Below are positions 18,523 to 27,681 of a DNA stretch of 64,000 bases, piece by piece. Made by a program: the position numbers and the translations under genes. Source of the DNA: Nostoc foliaceum FACHB-393 (GTDB lineage: Bacteria; Cyanobacteriota; Cyanobacteriia; Cyanobacteriales; Nostocaceae); assembly GCF_014698505.1 (NCBI RefSeq), contig NZ_JACJTD010000001.1, forward strand, positions 186,001 through 250,000, written 5' to 3'. Numbering within the stretch: the stretch's first letter is position 1; the number at the start of each line of letters is the position of its first letter. The notes under the pieces are model-generated. The model was not told the DNA's origin. It worked only from the letters and a program-made list of their open reading frames with translations, and searched no databases.

Positions 18523-18975
18523 ATGCATCGCAGACTCCGCTATATTTTAATTTTGCTGCTCTCCCTGAGTATTATTCCACTGTGGTGGCCTGTGAATGAT
18601 TCTGATTGCAATTTCGAGGATTTTTTAGCATCAAAAACTACAAAATTTCAAGTACATGCTACTAAGGTTATTGTTCAGCCGTGGCGTGGTCGTCACCATG
18701 TATATGGAATCTTTATGATTCCTGATGAATACAAACAAGCTCCATTTTTTGTGTTAACAGTCCAAGGTGCTGGCAGTTACTGTTCAAAACAATTTGGTCA
18801 TAAAAAAAATTTTAATGGTGTCTTTGCTAAACCAGGAACTTATCTAGTAAGGAAGTTTATTAGAACTCGAACGGCTCTGCGGCTGATTCTCCAAGGTTTG
18901 TACTTTCAGATCAATGATAAAAAGAATTGGACATTAACTTTCCCTGAACTAAAACCTAGTCAACATAATTCATAA
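18523..18975 (+). CDS. Unknown exported or membrane-anchored protein
   Basis: 150 residues from ATG 18523. An N-terminal basic-hydrophobic stretch (HRRLRYILILLLSLSIIPLWW) is a signal or anchor. The rest is basic and beta-rich, with conserved-looking WRGRHHVYG and GAGSYC segments; three cysteines (one early, one in GSYC) could form a disulfide after export. No family recognised. Its stop codon is separated from the converging M28 peptidase stop by a single base. Confidence 0.65.
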   Translation: MHRRLRYILILLLSLSIIPLWWPVNDSDCNFEDFLASKTTKFQVHATKVIVQPWRGRHHVYGIFMIPDEYKQAPFFVLTVQGAGSYCSKQFGHKKNFNGVFAKPGTYLVRKFIRTRTALRLILQGLYFQINDKKNWTLTFPELKPSQHNS

Positions 18976-18976
18976 T

Positions 18977-20032
18977 TCAGCTTGGTGGTTGAGTTTCCAA
19001 AACCTCATTTTTCTCTAACAAGGCAGTAGTAGCATTGATTACAATTTGTGCTGCTCCTGTGAAAAACGATCGCTCGATAGTTGCAGGAACATCGGTAAGT
19101 TTATGATAGTGCGGACTCCGCAAATTTGCGGTATCTGTGACCAGCACAGCACCCACACCCTGATACCAAAATGGTGCATGGTCGCTGCGTAGAGTGTCTG
19201 GTGTCAGTAAACCTTTAAAAGGAATTGGTAGTGTTAGGACTGGTGGCAGATTTGATTCCTGTTTATTCAGGGCGGTTGAGGGGAGCATCTGTGAGTTTTG
19301 AAAGGCACTCAGTAATGGCAAATGTTCTGTATCACCGACTACTGCCAAAAAGTCGCCTTTGTCGCTGGGCGGCGTAACAGGCAATCCGGCAGGGTATTTC
19401 TGGCAGCCAGATGTGTAACATGCATAACCCACCATATCCATAATGATCGCTCCACCCAAGTTTTGCAAGCGTGCTGTCTTGCTCACGAAAGCCTGACTAC
19501 CCAAAAGTCCTGCTTCCTCTTGGTCAAAAAAAGCTAGCTGTAACGTCCGTGGTGTGGAACGCGAACCAAGCAACCGGGCTACTTCCAGCACTACAGCTAT
19601 ACCACTAGCGTTATCATCAGCACCAGGGGATAAGGCAACAGTGTCGTAATGTGCTCCTACGAGAATTGCTCCAGATGCTTTGTTAGTTCCTGGGCGTTCG
19701 GCAAAAATATTCACACCGTCGGAGAACTTTTCTAATTTGGGCTTCCAGCCTAATTTTTTCAGTTCGGTTGTGATATAAGTGCGAGTAAGCGATCGCTCTG
19801 TTGTTGTGTAGCGCTGAAAATTCAACTTTTGGATATGAGTTAACAGCTTGTCAGCAGACACTTGCGGCGCACTGTCAACTTCCTTTGACTCTGGCTGTGG
19901 TTGGGGTGTTTCCACTGGAATGCTCTCAACAATTTCTGGTGAGGGACGTTTTTCAAAAAACGTGCTACCCCTACTACCCACCACTGCAACTGCCATCAGC
20001 ACCAACAGCATCAGCCAAATCCATTTTTTCAT
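18977..20032 (-). CDS. M28-family metallopeptidase
   Basis: 351 residues with an N-terminal hydrophobic anchor/signal (residues ~4-20). All di-zinc ligands of the M28 family can be seen in order: H in VGAHYDT, bridging D in GADDNASG, the catalytic EE pair in DQEEAG, D in MDMVG, and the last H in PHYHKLTD. These enzymes are aminopeptidases or release N-terminal residues from peptides outside the cytoplasm. A proline/glutamate-rich spacer (~25-60) follows the anchor. Standalone gene. Confidence 0.9.
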   Translation of the reverse strand: MKKWIWLMLLVLMAVAVVGSRGSTFFEKRPSPEIVESIPVETPQPQPESKEVDSAPQVSADKLLTHIQKLNFQRYTTTERSLTRTYITTELKKLGWKPKLEKFSDGVNIFAERPGTNKASGAILVGAHYDTVALSPGADDNASGIAVVLEVARLLGSRSTPRTLQLAFFDQEEAGLLGSQAFVSKTARLQNLGGAIIMDMVGYACYTSGCQKYPAGLPVTPPSDKGDFLAVVGDTEHLPLLSAFQNSQMLPSTALNKQESNLPPVLTLPIPFKGLLTPDTLRSDHAPFWYQGVGAVLVTDTANLRSPHYHKLTDVPATIERSFFTGAAQIVINATTALLEKNEVLETQPPS

Positions 20033-20126
20033 GTGATTATATCCTTGGCTTCCAGACTTAGGGTAGCGCGAATTCCTAGGCAGAATGAACTAGACTTCTT
20101 GCAAAAATGTGAATAGGCGAAAAGGG

Positions 20127-20160
20127 AACCACAAATGAACATCGGTGTTCATCTGTGGTT
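20127..20160. repeat. Imperfect hairpin
   Basis: AACCACAAATGAACA (20127-20141) pairs with TGTTCATCTGTGGTT (20146-20160) with one AA/TC mismatch. It lies between two minus-strand genes and could terminate the gene at 20303-20701. Confidence 0.5.
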
Positions 20161-20302
20161 GAATCTCCAAAACATAGACTTTTGCAAAAGGTCTAACACC
20201 ACACTTGTTAACAAATGTGCTATCGAAACCTGCTCCTACTTAGTAGAGGATTTTATAAATTTCGTAGCGTTTTTAAAGCCTAGTGAGTAGCACGGAAAAG
20301 GC

Positions 20303-20701
20303 TTATACTTCATTATGAATTTGCAAAATCCTGTACTTAGCCAATTCCTGATCGGGCAGCTTGGGCTGAACTTCCGGCAGATGCTGGTCAATTGGACACA
20401 AAGTAGAAGAATTATTCATTACTAATCGAATGCCATAAGGTGTGACTTGCACGGCGACGATTCCATCAAACTTTGTGAGCATGGCTACTAAAAGGACAGT
20501 TAGAAAACCTAAACAGGCATAGGTAAAGTTTCGGTTGATTAATGGATTCACTTTCCCCTCCAGGTGAGTAATTTGGTTATCAGCAATAGAAAAAAGTGCA
20601 TGAAGTTGACGCTTGGGAACATTGCGTCTTAATGTAAAAACGTAAAATATGCCTTGAAAAGGCTTGATTTTTCGATATCTTCGCTGACGAAGAGGCAGCA
20701 A
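20303..20701 (-). CDS. Unknown single-pass membrane protein
   Basis: 132 residues if the TTG at 20701 is used; no better ATG exists early in the frame, so the start is uncertain. A very basic N-terminus is followed by one transmembrane segment (residues ~60-80, FLTVLLVAMLT) and a ~50-residue tail with CPIDQHLPE. No family recognised. The reading frame is typical of the neighbours, but coding status is only moderately supported. Confidence 0.45.
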   Translation of the reverse strand: MLPLRQRRYRKIKPFQGIFYVFTLRRNVPKRQLHALFSIADNQITHLEGKVNPLINRNFTYACLGFLTVLLVAMLTKFDGIVAVQVTPYGIRLVMNNSSTLCPIDQHLPEVQPKLPDQELAKYRILQIHNEV

Positions 20702-20803
20702 ATTATCAAACCTATACAGGAAGACGATTTTACATATTTATAAGCACAATGCCACTAAGTTAAGACACTGAGAAGTATTTATCCCCTGACAAAAGTCCCT
20801 ATT

Positions 20804-20948
20804 AAGTGAGGCTTTTTAATACAATAACAAACTTTACACTTATGTCAAGCAATTAAAAGCCTCATTTTGAAGAAAAGAATTAACATTATCCACATAAGTC
20901 TCCAAAAATGCTGTGGTATCGTGATACTAGAACAAGTGAGGCTTTTTA
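20804..20948 (+). promoter_or_regulatory. Repeated motifs upstream of the HTH/TIR-like/GAF gene
   Basis: The 15-mer AAGTGAGGCTTTTTA occurs at 20804-20818 and again at 20934-20948, 12 nt before the start codon; an inverted near copy (TTAAAAGCCTCATT) lies at 20853-20866. A palindrome GTATC-GT-GATAC sits at 20916-20927, and TATCGTGATACT recurs at 20972-20983 inside codons 5-8. The arrangement suggests operator sites, perhaps for the HTH of the protein itself; that is inference. Confidence 0.5.
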
Positions 20949-20959
20949 CAGGTTTGTAG

Positions 20960-23815
20960 ATGACTCAGATTTATCGTGATACTCTTAAAGACTTAGTTGG
21001 CGAAGAAGGCGTGTCTGATAACGAACTAGAAGTTCTGGATTTAGCCTTAAACGGCAAGTCGCCAGCAGAAATCAAGACAATCTTAGGACGGCAGTCTGAA
21101 AATGCGGTGCAGAAAACACTGTCACGAATCTATACCAAGTTCCGAATCACTGGTGCAGGGCCTGGAAAACTATCTAAATTGCAGAAGATCCTTTCTGACC
21201 GCCTTCAAGCCAAGCAAGGTAGACGCAAAGTTCTCATTGCTTGGGCTGGTACCAATAGTAAATACCAAGCTGAAAAAATTAGAGATGTCATTTTTAAGCA
21301 TCCACAGATTGAAGCCTTCATCTTAGATATTGATGGGAGTTCAAGATCCGCTTGGCTTCAAGAAACTGAACAGATTCTTTCAACAGTGGACTTTGGTATC
21401 CTCTGCTTGCCTAAGGAATGCCTTGAAAAAGCATGGGTTAATTTTTTGGTCGGTCTATTCTCTGGAAGACTCCATAATTTCAGACTCTTACGCTTCAGTA
21501 AAAAAGTTAATTTTGAAATTCCAATTCACTTTCCCTCAATTGATGGGATAGAGAAGAATAATTTGGCATATTTGCTTCATGAAATAACTGGTGGTGACAT
21601 AGAAGAAGCAAAGGATTGGATTAACTATAAACTCTCTACTTCTAACTGGTTAAATGAATTACTTGAAGAAGACCAGAATTGTCTATCTCCAGGTGAAGTT
21701 TCAAAAACAAGAATTATTATAAATACTGTAGAACCAATTCTGAAGGGTAATAATTATCTACAGACTAACAAAATATTCCAACAGCTTGTCATTAATGATA
21801 TTGCTGATATCGATGAGCGGATTGAAGATTTGAATTCTAATGGCTCAGTTTACTCGATGCCGTTAGAGTTATATCCACGCCGTCTTACTGCCTTACAGCA
21901 GAAACTCAAAGTTCGCGTCAAAGCAATAGCGATCGTTGATGGGGTGGAATCTTTTTGGGCAAGTGACAAAGGAGATGAAGTTGCAAAAACTGCACATCCA
22001 GAAAGTGAGAGACTGTTTGTTTTTTCAAGTGAACAAGAATTTGAAAGAAGCTTAAGTTTTCTATTACGACATGCTTCATATTACAAAGTTTTTGTGACCA
22101 CAAAAGATATTTATATTCCCTATGCAGAAGAATTCTCTTTGAGAGATGTTTCAACTAGATATAATATTGAATCTTTTAATTCAAAATTATCAACTTTACC
22201 AACCAAAGAATATGCAATTATTGAAACTGGTGATGGAAAAAATCAGTTAATTGCATGGTACGAGAATGATAATCTTAGGCAAGACCGGAGTATAAGGTTA
22301 GCTAATTTCTCTCCTAAAGTAGGTGAGATTGATCAGTACAAAGAAGTCCTCTCAAATTTCCTGGCACGAGCCATTAGGAATGAAGGTGTCTTTCAAGTAA
22401 CAGTAGAAAATACAATTACAAAAGTAAATTCTGATAAAGTCCTGGATAAAATAGTATTTCAAAAGCTTGATCTAATCAGAGAGAATTTATTCAGAAAATC
22501 GCCATACGAATTTCTCAAGTTCCCTAAGGAGCTACTGAAGGATTTACAAAAAGTTAGAAATAAATTAAATCGTTTTAAAGATAAGAATGAGGTCATTCAG
22601 GAAGCTCTTAAAGTTGTATGTGATAGACTTAATTCTCAAACAGCTTCTATTTTTCTATTCTCAAAAGATGGACACCTACATCGTCAAAAAATAGTAGGTA
22701 TCGATGCCAATGGTAAGGAAATAGATGATAAATGGTTTGGAGGCGAAAACTATCTACCTGGTGAAAGTTTCACTGGTCAAGCTGCTCTCCCTCATGAAGA
22801 TGGATTTGGTCAGCCTCAGTCAGCCAATAATTTGAGAGAAATACCTTTAGATCCCAGAAGTCAAGAAAAATATTCAAAGAAACTCGGAGGAATTTATTCT
22901 GCTATTGCTGTTCCTCTAGATGGTCAACATAAAACTTATGGAGTACTCGAAGTAATTAATAAAATTGATCCAATCAAAAGAAAACCTATTCCCAATTATG
23001 GTTTCTCTCAAGAAGAGATTCATTGGTTATATACAATAGGCTCATCGGTTGCATCTGCAATCTCAAATTTACGCAAAAAACGTCAGGTAAAACTACTTGC
23101 GGATTTGTCAGATGCTTTAGTTGGTTATCGTAGTAATCTTTCTGATATGCAAGACGCATACAAAACTGTTGTTAACCGTTTAGTTTCAGATGACACAGCC
23201 TTTGAAGTATGCATACTACGAGTAAAAAATGATAATCATTTGCTTGAAGTTGTAGATAAAGCAGGGGTTGAGAGAGTTAAATGGGATAAAAGATTAGATG
23301 ATCCTAGAGGTTATGAAGATGGATTTGTAGGAAATATTATTAGGGAAAAACGTGCTATCTCACTTACCGGAATAGATAATCAGAACATAGAAAAATTCAA
23401 AAACCAAGATTGGATAGCGCTTAACCAATTTAAATCTTTTGGGTGTTTTCCACTCATTTACAAAGAAGAAGTTGTAGGAGCGCTCTCTTTATATACTGGG
23501 TATGAATATGATTTTCATCCTGGCTGCAAAGAATTCTTGGAGAGAGTTGCATCCTTAACTGCTGCTTTTATAGGAAGAGTCAAAGAGTCAGAAGTAGTAA
23601 ATAGTGTGGTTCGCGATCTTGACAATTGCCCCGATTCCTCTGATTTATTGCAGCTTAAGGAAGATGAACTGCGTGAGCAACTTGATGTTTTTCAAAAACA
23701 GCGAGATACTATTCGGGAAACACTTGACGCAACTTTTGGAAATCGACATCAATCCAATCATCCAGAGTCTTCTACCGAAGCTTCTATAGAGATAGTCACA
23801 AAGTATTTCTCCTAA
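20960..23815 (+). CDS. HTH / TIR-like / GAF-GAF multidomain protein
   Basis: 951 residues. Residues ~18-64 form a LuxR-like HTH (VSDNELEVLDLALNGKSPAEI). Residues ~88-210 resemble bacterial TIR domains: KVLIAWAGTNSKYQAEKIRDV, a WLQE...L helix, DFGILCLPKECLEKAW, then NFLVGLFSGRL where active relatives have FEAGALSK. The catalytic glutamate position is thus L163. Residues ~245-480 are unrecognised. Two GAF domains follow (~540-705 and ~715-875), then a coiled coil (~895-930). GAF domains bind small ligands or pigments; no cysteine in a phytochrome-like context was identified. No effector gene is adjacent. Likely a ligand-responsive regulator with an inactive, scaffolding or nucleotide-binding TIR-like module; the role is inference. 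Confidence 0.8.
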   Translation: MTQIYRDTLKDLVGEEGVSDNELEVLDLALNGKSPAEIKTILGRQSENAVQKTLSRIYTKFRITGAGPGKLSKLQKILSDRLQAKQGRRKVLIAWAGTNSKYQAEKIRDVIFKHPQIEAFILDIDGSSRSAWLQETEQILSTVDFGILCLPKECLEKAWVNFLVGLFSGRLHNFRLLRFSKKVNFEIPIHFPSIDGIEKNNLAYLLHEITGGDIEEAKDWINYKLSTSNWLNELLEEDQNCLSPGEVSKTRIIINTVEPILKGNNYLQTNKIFQQLVINDIADIDERIEDLNSNGSVYSMPLELYPRRLTALQQKLKVRVKAIAIVDGVESFWASDKGDEVAKTAHPESERLFVFSSEQEFERSLSFLLRHASYYKVFVTTKDIYIPYAEEFSLRDVSTRYNIESFNSKLSTLPTKEYAIIETGDGKNQLIAWYENDNLRQDRSIRLANFSPKVGEIDQYKEVLSNFLARAIRNEGVFQVTVENTITKVNSDKVLDKIVFQKLDLIRENLFRKSPYEFLKFPKELLKDLQKVRNKLNRFKDKNEVIQEALKVVCDRLNSQTASIFLFSKDGHLHRQKIVGIDANGKEIDDKWFGGENYLPGESFTGQAALPHEDGFGQPQSANNLREIPLDPRSQEKYSKKLGGIYSAIAVPLDGQHKTYGVLEVINKIDPIKRKPIPNYGFSQEEIHWLYTIGSSVASAISNLRKKRQVKLLADLSDALVGYRSNLSDMQDAYKTVVNRLVSDDTAFEVCILRVKNDNHLLEVVDKAGVERVKWDKRLDDPRGYEDGFVGNIIREKRAISLTGIDNQNIEKFKNQDWIALNQFKSFGCFPLIYKEEVVGALSLYTGYEYDFHPGCKEFLERVASLTAAFIGRVKESEVVNSVVRDLDNCPDSSDLLQLKEDELREQLDVFQKQRDTIRETLDATFGNRHQSNHPESSTEASIEIVTKYFS

Positions 23816-24130
23816 TGTATTTCTTAAGTACATTAGCTTGAGTAATTTCCAAAAAGGTTGGATTTTATTCTCAGTTAGATAGCCATATTTTCAATAGGTG
23901 ATTGAGCCTCTTAATTTTCAGCACCTCACAAAATGGCACTGCTACCGTCATAATCAAGTTTGACGCTTTGTCTTTTGACAGCGATCGCAACTTCACTTAC
24001 AGTGCCGCACTAGAGGAATGCTGAGTACTGGGTACTGAGCAAAGAAGAAGAGAAAACAATTTCTTCTTAATTCTTCAAAATCTTTATTCTGACACTCAGG
24101 ATTCATGACTCAGAACTCAGGACTTTTTTT
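23816..24130. other. Intergenic region, nothing recognised
   Basis: About 315 nt with short direct repeats of the AGTACTGGGTACTGAG type near 24022-24040 and ordinary AT-rich sequence; no gene seen. Confidence 0.5.
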
Positions 24131-25402
24131 ATGGTAGATTTACTGCTGATCGCAATCCTGGGGTTCCTGGGGAGTTTTGGACATTGCTTTGGGATGTGTG
24201 GTCCTCTAACAGTGGCGTTTTCCCTATCTCATCAGCCGAAAATTCCACAAACAGTCTCCTTGGGACGGACATCAACCCTAGAAAAGTCCGACACTTGGCA
24301 ACAGCAATTAAAGTTTCATATCTTGCTAAACCTGGGGCGGATGTTGAGCTATGCTTTAGTCGGTGCTGGCATTGGGGCACTGGGTTCGGTATTGCTACAA
24401 GGTGGACAGCTAGCGGGTGTTGGCAGTGGTTTTCGCCGCTGGATGGCAATTCTGACTGGTGTAATGCTGATTTGGTTTGGCTTAGGACAAGTAAAACCCG
24501 ATTTGTTGCCGCGCATTCCCGTGTTACACCCTTTATTACAAGGTAGTTTACACGATCGCCTCAGCGCAGGAATGATCAAGCTTTCCTTCAAAACCAAATG
24601 GTGGACACCATTGCTTTTGGGGATGACTTGGGGTTTAATGCCCTGTGGTTTCCTGTATGCAGCCCAAATTAAAGCCGCTGAAACTGGCAATTTATGGATG
24701 GGTGGGGCAACTATGCTGGCTTTTGGGCTGGGAACTCTGCCCACGATGCTAGGTGTAGGCGTTTCCACCTCATTGGTAAGTAAAGACAGGCGCAGTCAAT
24801 TGTTTCGATTAGGCGGTTGGGTGACACTCACCATTGGCGCTATCACCTTATTGCGGACTGGCGACACAATGGTAGATTACACCGGACACGCCGCGTTAAT
24901 CTGCTTAATTTTGGCGCTAATTGCGCGTCCTATTAGTGGCTTGTGGGCTTCACCACTGCGTTACCGCCGGGGCTTGGGAGTGGGATCTTTTGTGCTTTCT
25001 GTGGTTCACACCGTCCACATGATAGAACACTCATTGCAATGGAATTTTGCCGCCTTTTCTTTCCTGCCGCCAGAATTTCAGTGGGGTATGGCTGCGGGTG
25101 CTGTAGCATTGATCTTAATGTCCCCCGCCGCTTTAACGAGTTGGGAATCTTTGCAGAAATCTTTGGGCAAGCGTTGGCGACAGATTCATCTATTGGGTGT
25201 ACCAGCCTTGCTCTTGAGCGCCATTCATGCCGTGTTGATTGGTTCCCATTACCTGGGTTCCTTGCAATCAACTTGGGGAAATAAATTAGCGGCAGTACTG
25301 ATGGGAATTATTACCCTCGGTGTATTGCTAGTGCGATCGCGCTTTTTTTGGTCAAAGTTAGCCGTAGAAAAGTTTTATGTCCCCCCAACAAAATCGCGGT
25401 AA
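24131..25402 (+). CDS. SafE/DsbD-like multispanning membrane protein with histidine-rich C-terminal half
   Basis: 423 residues, mostly transmembrane. The N-terminal ~240 residues match the sulfite exporter TauE/SafE - DsbD_2 group: the first helix carries GSFGHCFGMCGP with a C-x3-C pair and a later helix has GLMPCGFLYAA. The C-terminal ~170 residues form further helices with histidines suited to heme or metal binding (VVHTVHMIEHS, IHLLG, IHAVLIGSHY), like ferric-reductase-type membrane domains. Known relatives move electrons or metals during cytochrome or copper-site assembly. The next gene overlaps its end by 26 nt, so the two are translated together. Confidence 0.8.
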   Translation: MVDLLLIAILGFLGSFGHCFGMCGPLTVAFSLSHQPKIPQTVSLGRTSTLEKSDTWQQQLKFHILLNLGRMLSYALVGAGIGALGSVLLQGGQLAGVGSGFRRWMAILTGVMLIWFGLGQVKPDLLPRIPVLHPLLQGSLHDRLSAGMIKLSFKTKWWTPLLLGMTWGLMPCGFLYAAQIKAAETGNLWMGGATMLAFGLGTLPTMLGVGVSTSLVSKDRRSQLFRLGGWVTLTIGAITLLRTGDTMVDYTGHAALICLILALIARPISGLWASPLRYRRGLGVGSFVLSVVHTVHMIEHSLQWNFAAFSFLPPEFQWGMAAGAVALILMSPAALTSWESLQKSLGKRWRQIHLLGVPALLLSAIHAVLIGSHYLGSLQSTWGNKLAAVLMGIITLGVLLVRSRFFWSKLAVEKFYVPPTKSR

Positions 25403-26072
25403 ATCATCCTTATTTTCTGGCTTCATCCCAACGAGTCAAAAACAGAGGCTTTACCCGCTCAAAGGCATTTCCTGGCATCAAGGAACAATAAAGTATTTAT
25501 TATTCCTGAGTTGCTTAGTTATACCAATAACTAATCTTTCCTCTGCATCTGCTCATAAGGTGGAGATAGCCGGAGATGTCGGCGGCACCCTCCACATTGA
25601 ACCAAATGATAATCCCCGGGCTGGAGAACCAAGCCAAGCTTGGTTTGCACTTACCCGCAGAGGTGGAAGGGTGATTCCCCTGTCACAGTGTAATTGTCGG
25701 TTGGCTGTTTATGCCCAACCCTATGCAGCCGGAGAGCCACCACTGTTAGAACCACAGTTAGAACCTGTGGCAGCTGAACGTTATCAAGGCATTCCAGGTG
25801 CGGAAGTTGTCTTTCCCAAGCCAGGTATTTATCAGTTGCAACTAAATGGTAAACCACTCTCTGGGGCAAGATTCAAACCGTTTGAGTTCAAATTTGAAGT
25901 TACTGTGGCAGGTGGGTCTACACAGAATACACGAAACCTGCGAGATGTTAATGGCGATTTAGTAGAGGGTGAATCTCAGCAATTACCAATTTGGGCGATC
26001 GCACTTCCAATTCTCGGATTTATCGGCATTTTAGTTGTCGTCCTGCGAAGCATGAGAGGGAGTGGGGAGTAG
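25377..26072 (+). CDS. Periplasmic protein with C-terminal membrane anchor, partner of the SafE-like protein
   Basis: 231 residues. A signal peptide (hydrophobic ~40-58) ends in SASA, which would leave HKVEIAGDVGG as mature N-terminus, that is, an N-terminal histidine as in CopC-type copper proteins. A beta-sandwich-like domain follows with a CNC pair (SQCNCRL) and VVFPKPGIYQL. A membrane helix (~207-225) and a basic tail end the protein. I do not recognise a named family. Overlap with the upstream gene by 26 nt and shared membrane location point to one functional unit, probably in metal or redox handling. Confidence 0.75.
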   Translation: MSPQQNRGKSSLFSGFIPTSQKQRLYPLKGISWHQGTIKYLLFLSCLVIPITNLSSASAHKVEIAGDVGGTLHIEPNDNPRAGEPSQAWFALTRRGGRVIPLSQCNCRLAVYAQPYAAGEPPLLEPQLEPVAAERYQGIPGAEVVFPKPGIYQLQLNGKPLSGARFKPFEFKFEVTVAGGSTQNTRNLRDVNGDLVEGESQQLPIWAIALPILGFIGILVVVLRSMRGSGE

Positions 26073-26172
26073 TTAGGAGTTAGGAGTGAGGAGTTGAGAG
26101 TTATGAATTCAAGACTTAACAATTTTGGATTTTGGATTGAAGGAAAAATCTAAAATTTACGAGTCGTGATGC

Positions 26173-26213
26173 TTGACATACTCCCCCGTTTATAAAACGG
26201 GGGAGTATGTCAA
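26173..26213. terminator. 19-bp perfect hairpin between convergent genes
   Basis: TTGACATACTCCCCCGTTT (26173-26191) and its exact complement (26195-26213) enclose a 3-nt loop. The right arm overlaps the galE stop codon (26210-26212). It is placed to terminate both converging transcripts. The TTGACATACTCCCC opening is like end sequences of IS200/IS605-type elements, so it may be a solo transposon end. Confidence 0.7.
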
Positions 26214-27208
26214 TTGTGTCGCTTTTGATGCCACTGCCACGCATGAGTGACAATATCTTTGATGGATGGATACTGAGGTTGCCAACTTAAAATTGTTCTG
26301 GCTTTCTCACTGGTGCCAATGAGAATTGGGGGATCGCCAGGACGGCGATCGCGTTCTTCTACTGCTATAGAATGTCCTGTCACCTGTTCGGCAGCTGCAA
26401 TTACTTCTCTGACAGAGAAACCGCTGCCATTACCTAAATTAAAAACTTCGCTATCGCCACCTTTTAATAAATATTCCAATCCCAAAATATGGGCATCTGC
26501 TAAGTCGTTAACATGAATATAATCACGAATACAAGTACCATCGGGCGTGGGGTAATCGGTGCCGAAAATTGAGATAGATTCTCGTTTACCTAAAGCTGTC
26601 ATCAGCACCAAGGGAATCAAATGGGTTTCTGGATTGTGATCCTCGCCGAGTAAGCCACTGGGATTAGCGCCAGCAGCATTAAAATAGCGGAAACGCACTG
26701 ATTTAAAACCGTAAGCAACATCAAAATCAGAGAGAATCCGCTCTACCATCAGCTTCGTAGCGCCGTATGGATTAATCGGATTTTGGGGATGAGTTTCTGG
26801 AATAGGTACAAATTCCGGTACCCCGTAGGTGGCACAGGTAGAAGAAAAGACAAATTTATTCACAGATGCTGTCAGCATCGCTTCTAACAGGGTTAAAGTA
26901 CCAACAACGTTATTGCGGTAGTATTTAGCCGGATCAGTCACCGATTCTCCTACGTAGGCATAGGCAGAAAAGTGCATTACAGCCGCAATATCGCGGGTTT
27001 GAAATAGATGATCGAGCAAGGCGCGATCGCCTGTATCCCCTACTATCAGTTCTACCTGTAAAACCTTTTCTACCAAGTCACGATGCCCATAGACCAGATT
27101 ATCAAGTATCACAACGTTATAACCCGCTTGCTTCAAAGCAAGCACCGTATGGGAACCAATATATCCAGCTCCCCCAGTTACCAAAATGCTAGGCTTTCCA
27201 GGCGACAT
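26210..27208 (-). CDS. galE: UDP-glucose 4-epimerase
   Basis: 332 residues, ATG start. Interconverts UDP-glucose and UDP-galactose with tightly bound NAD. Short-chain dehydrogenase features: nucleotide loop TGGAGYIGSH (residues ~11-20), catalytic S-T in FSSTCATYG, and YGATK with the tyrosine and lysine of the YxxxK pair. C-terminal RRPGDPPIL is typical of the sugar-binding half. Supplies galactosyl donors for glycolipid and polysaccharide synthesis. Its stop codon lies within the hairpin at 26173-26213. Confidence 0.95.
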   Translation of the reverse strand: MSPGKPSILVTGGAGYIGSHTVLALKQAGYNVVILDNLVYGHRDLVEKVLQVELIVGDTGDRALLDHLFQTRDIAAVMHFSAYAYVGESVTDPAKYYRNNVVGTLTLLEAMLTASVNKFVFSSTCATYGVPEFVPIPETHPQNPINPYGATKLMVERILSDFDVAYGFKSVRFRYFNAAGANPSGLLGEDHNPETHLIPLVLMTALGKRESISIFGTDYPTPDGTCIRDYIHVNDLADAHILGLEYLLKGGDSEVFNLGNGSGFSVREVIAAAEQVTGHSIAVEERDRRPGDPPILIGTSEKARTILSWQPQYPSIKDIVTHAWQWHQKRHN

Positions 27209-27681
27209 AGTTTTTCCTTTTGAGTGGATTACTCAATTAATTTAGTTTACCGGTGCCACATTACTCTTCTGGAAAATTATAAATAATAGACGCAGTGTCA
27301 AAAAATTGCACTAAAATCACTACGACGGTAGTCATTAGGTGTGAGGTTTGAAGTATTTTAAGTCAAACAGTGCGATTACAATTTGACAATAAAATAAATC
27401 CATTTCCCGAAACCTCTAGGTTGACCCTTACGGGTAACGCTTCTAGCGTTGCGATCGCTAAGAAGTCGCCAGTTGTTTTATCCAGGGAAATCATACACAG
27501 CAGTTCCTCTTGGGGAGCCACTGCGTTCGTTACCGGGGTTCCCTCGGTTGTACTCCTAGGTCAAAGCAAGCTAGGCGCAGCGTCTCCAAAAGGAGAAGCA
27601 TGTGGCGTGGAAACCCTTATAAAGGTGGACTGTCTTATCACCACACTGGCTCACCGCACCAGAAAATTTGAGAGCTAATCT
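27209..27681. other. Repeat-rich intergenic region
   Basis: 27410-27620 is a mosaic of common cyanobacterial repeat pieces (for example CCCTTACGGGTAACGC, CTAGCGTTGCGATCGC, GCAAGCTAGGCGCAGCGTCTCC). An apparent 102-codon frame across it has repeat-derived composition and no homology I recognise, so it is not called. Confidence 0.6.

Noticed and set aside
27370..27678. 102-codon plus-strand ORF
   Set aside because: Runs through a mosaic of known dispersed repeat blocks, with no recognisable homology and no ribosome binding site.
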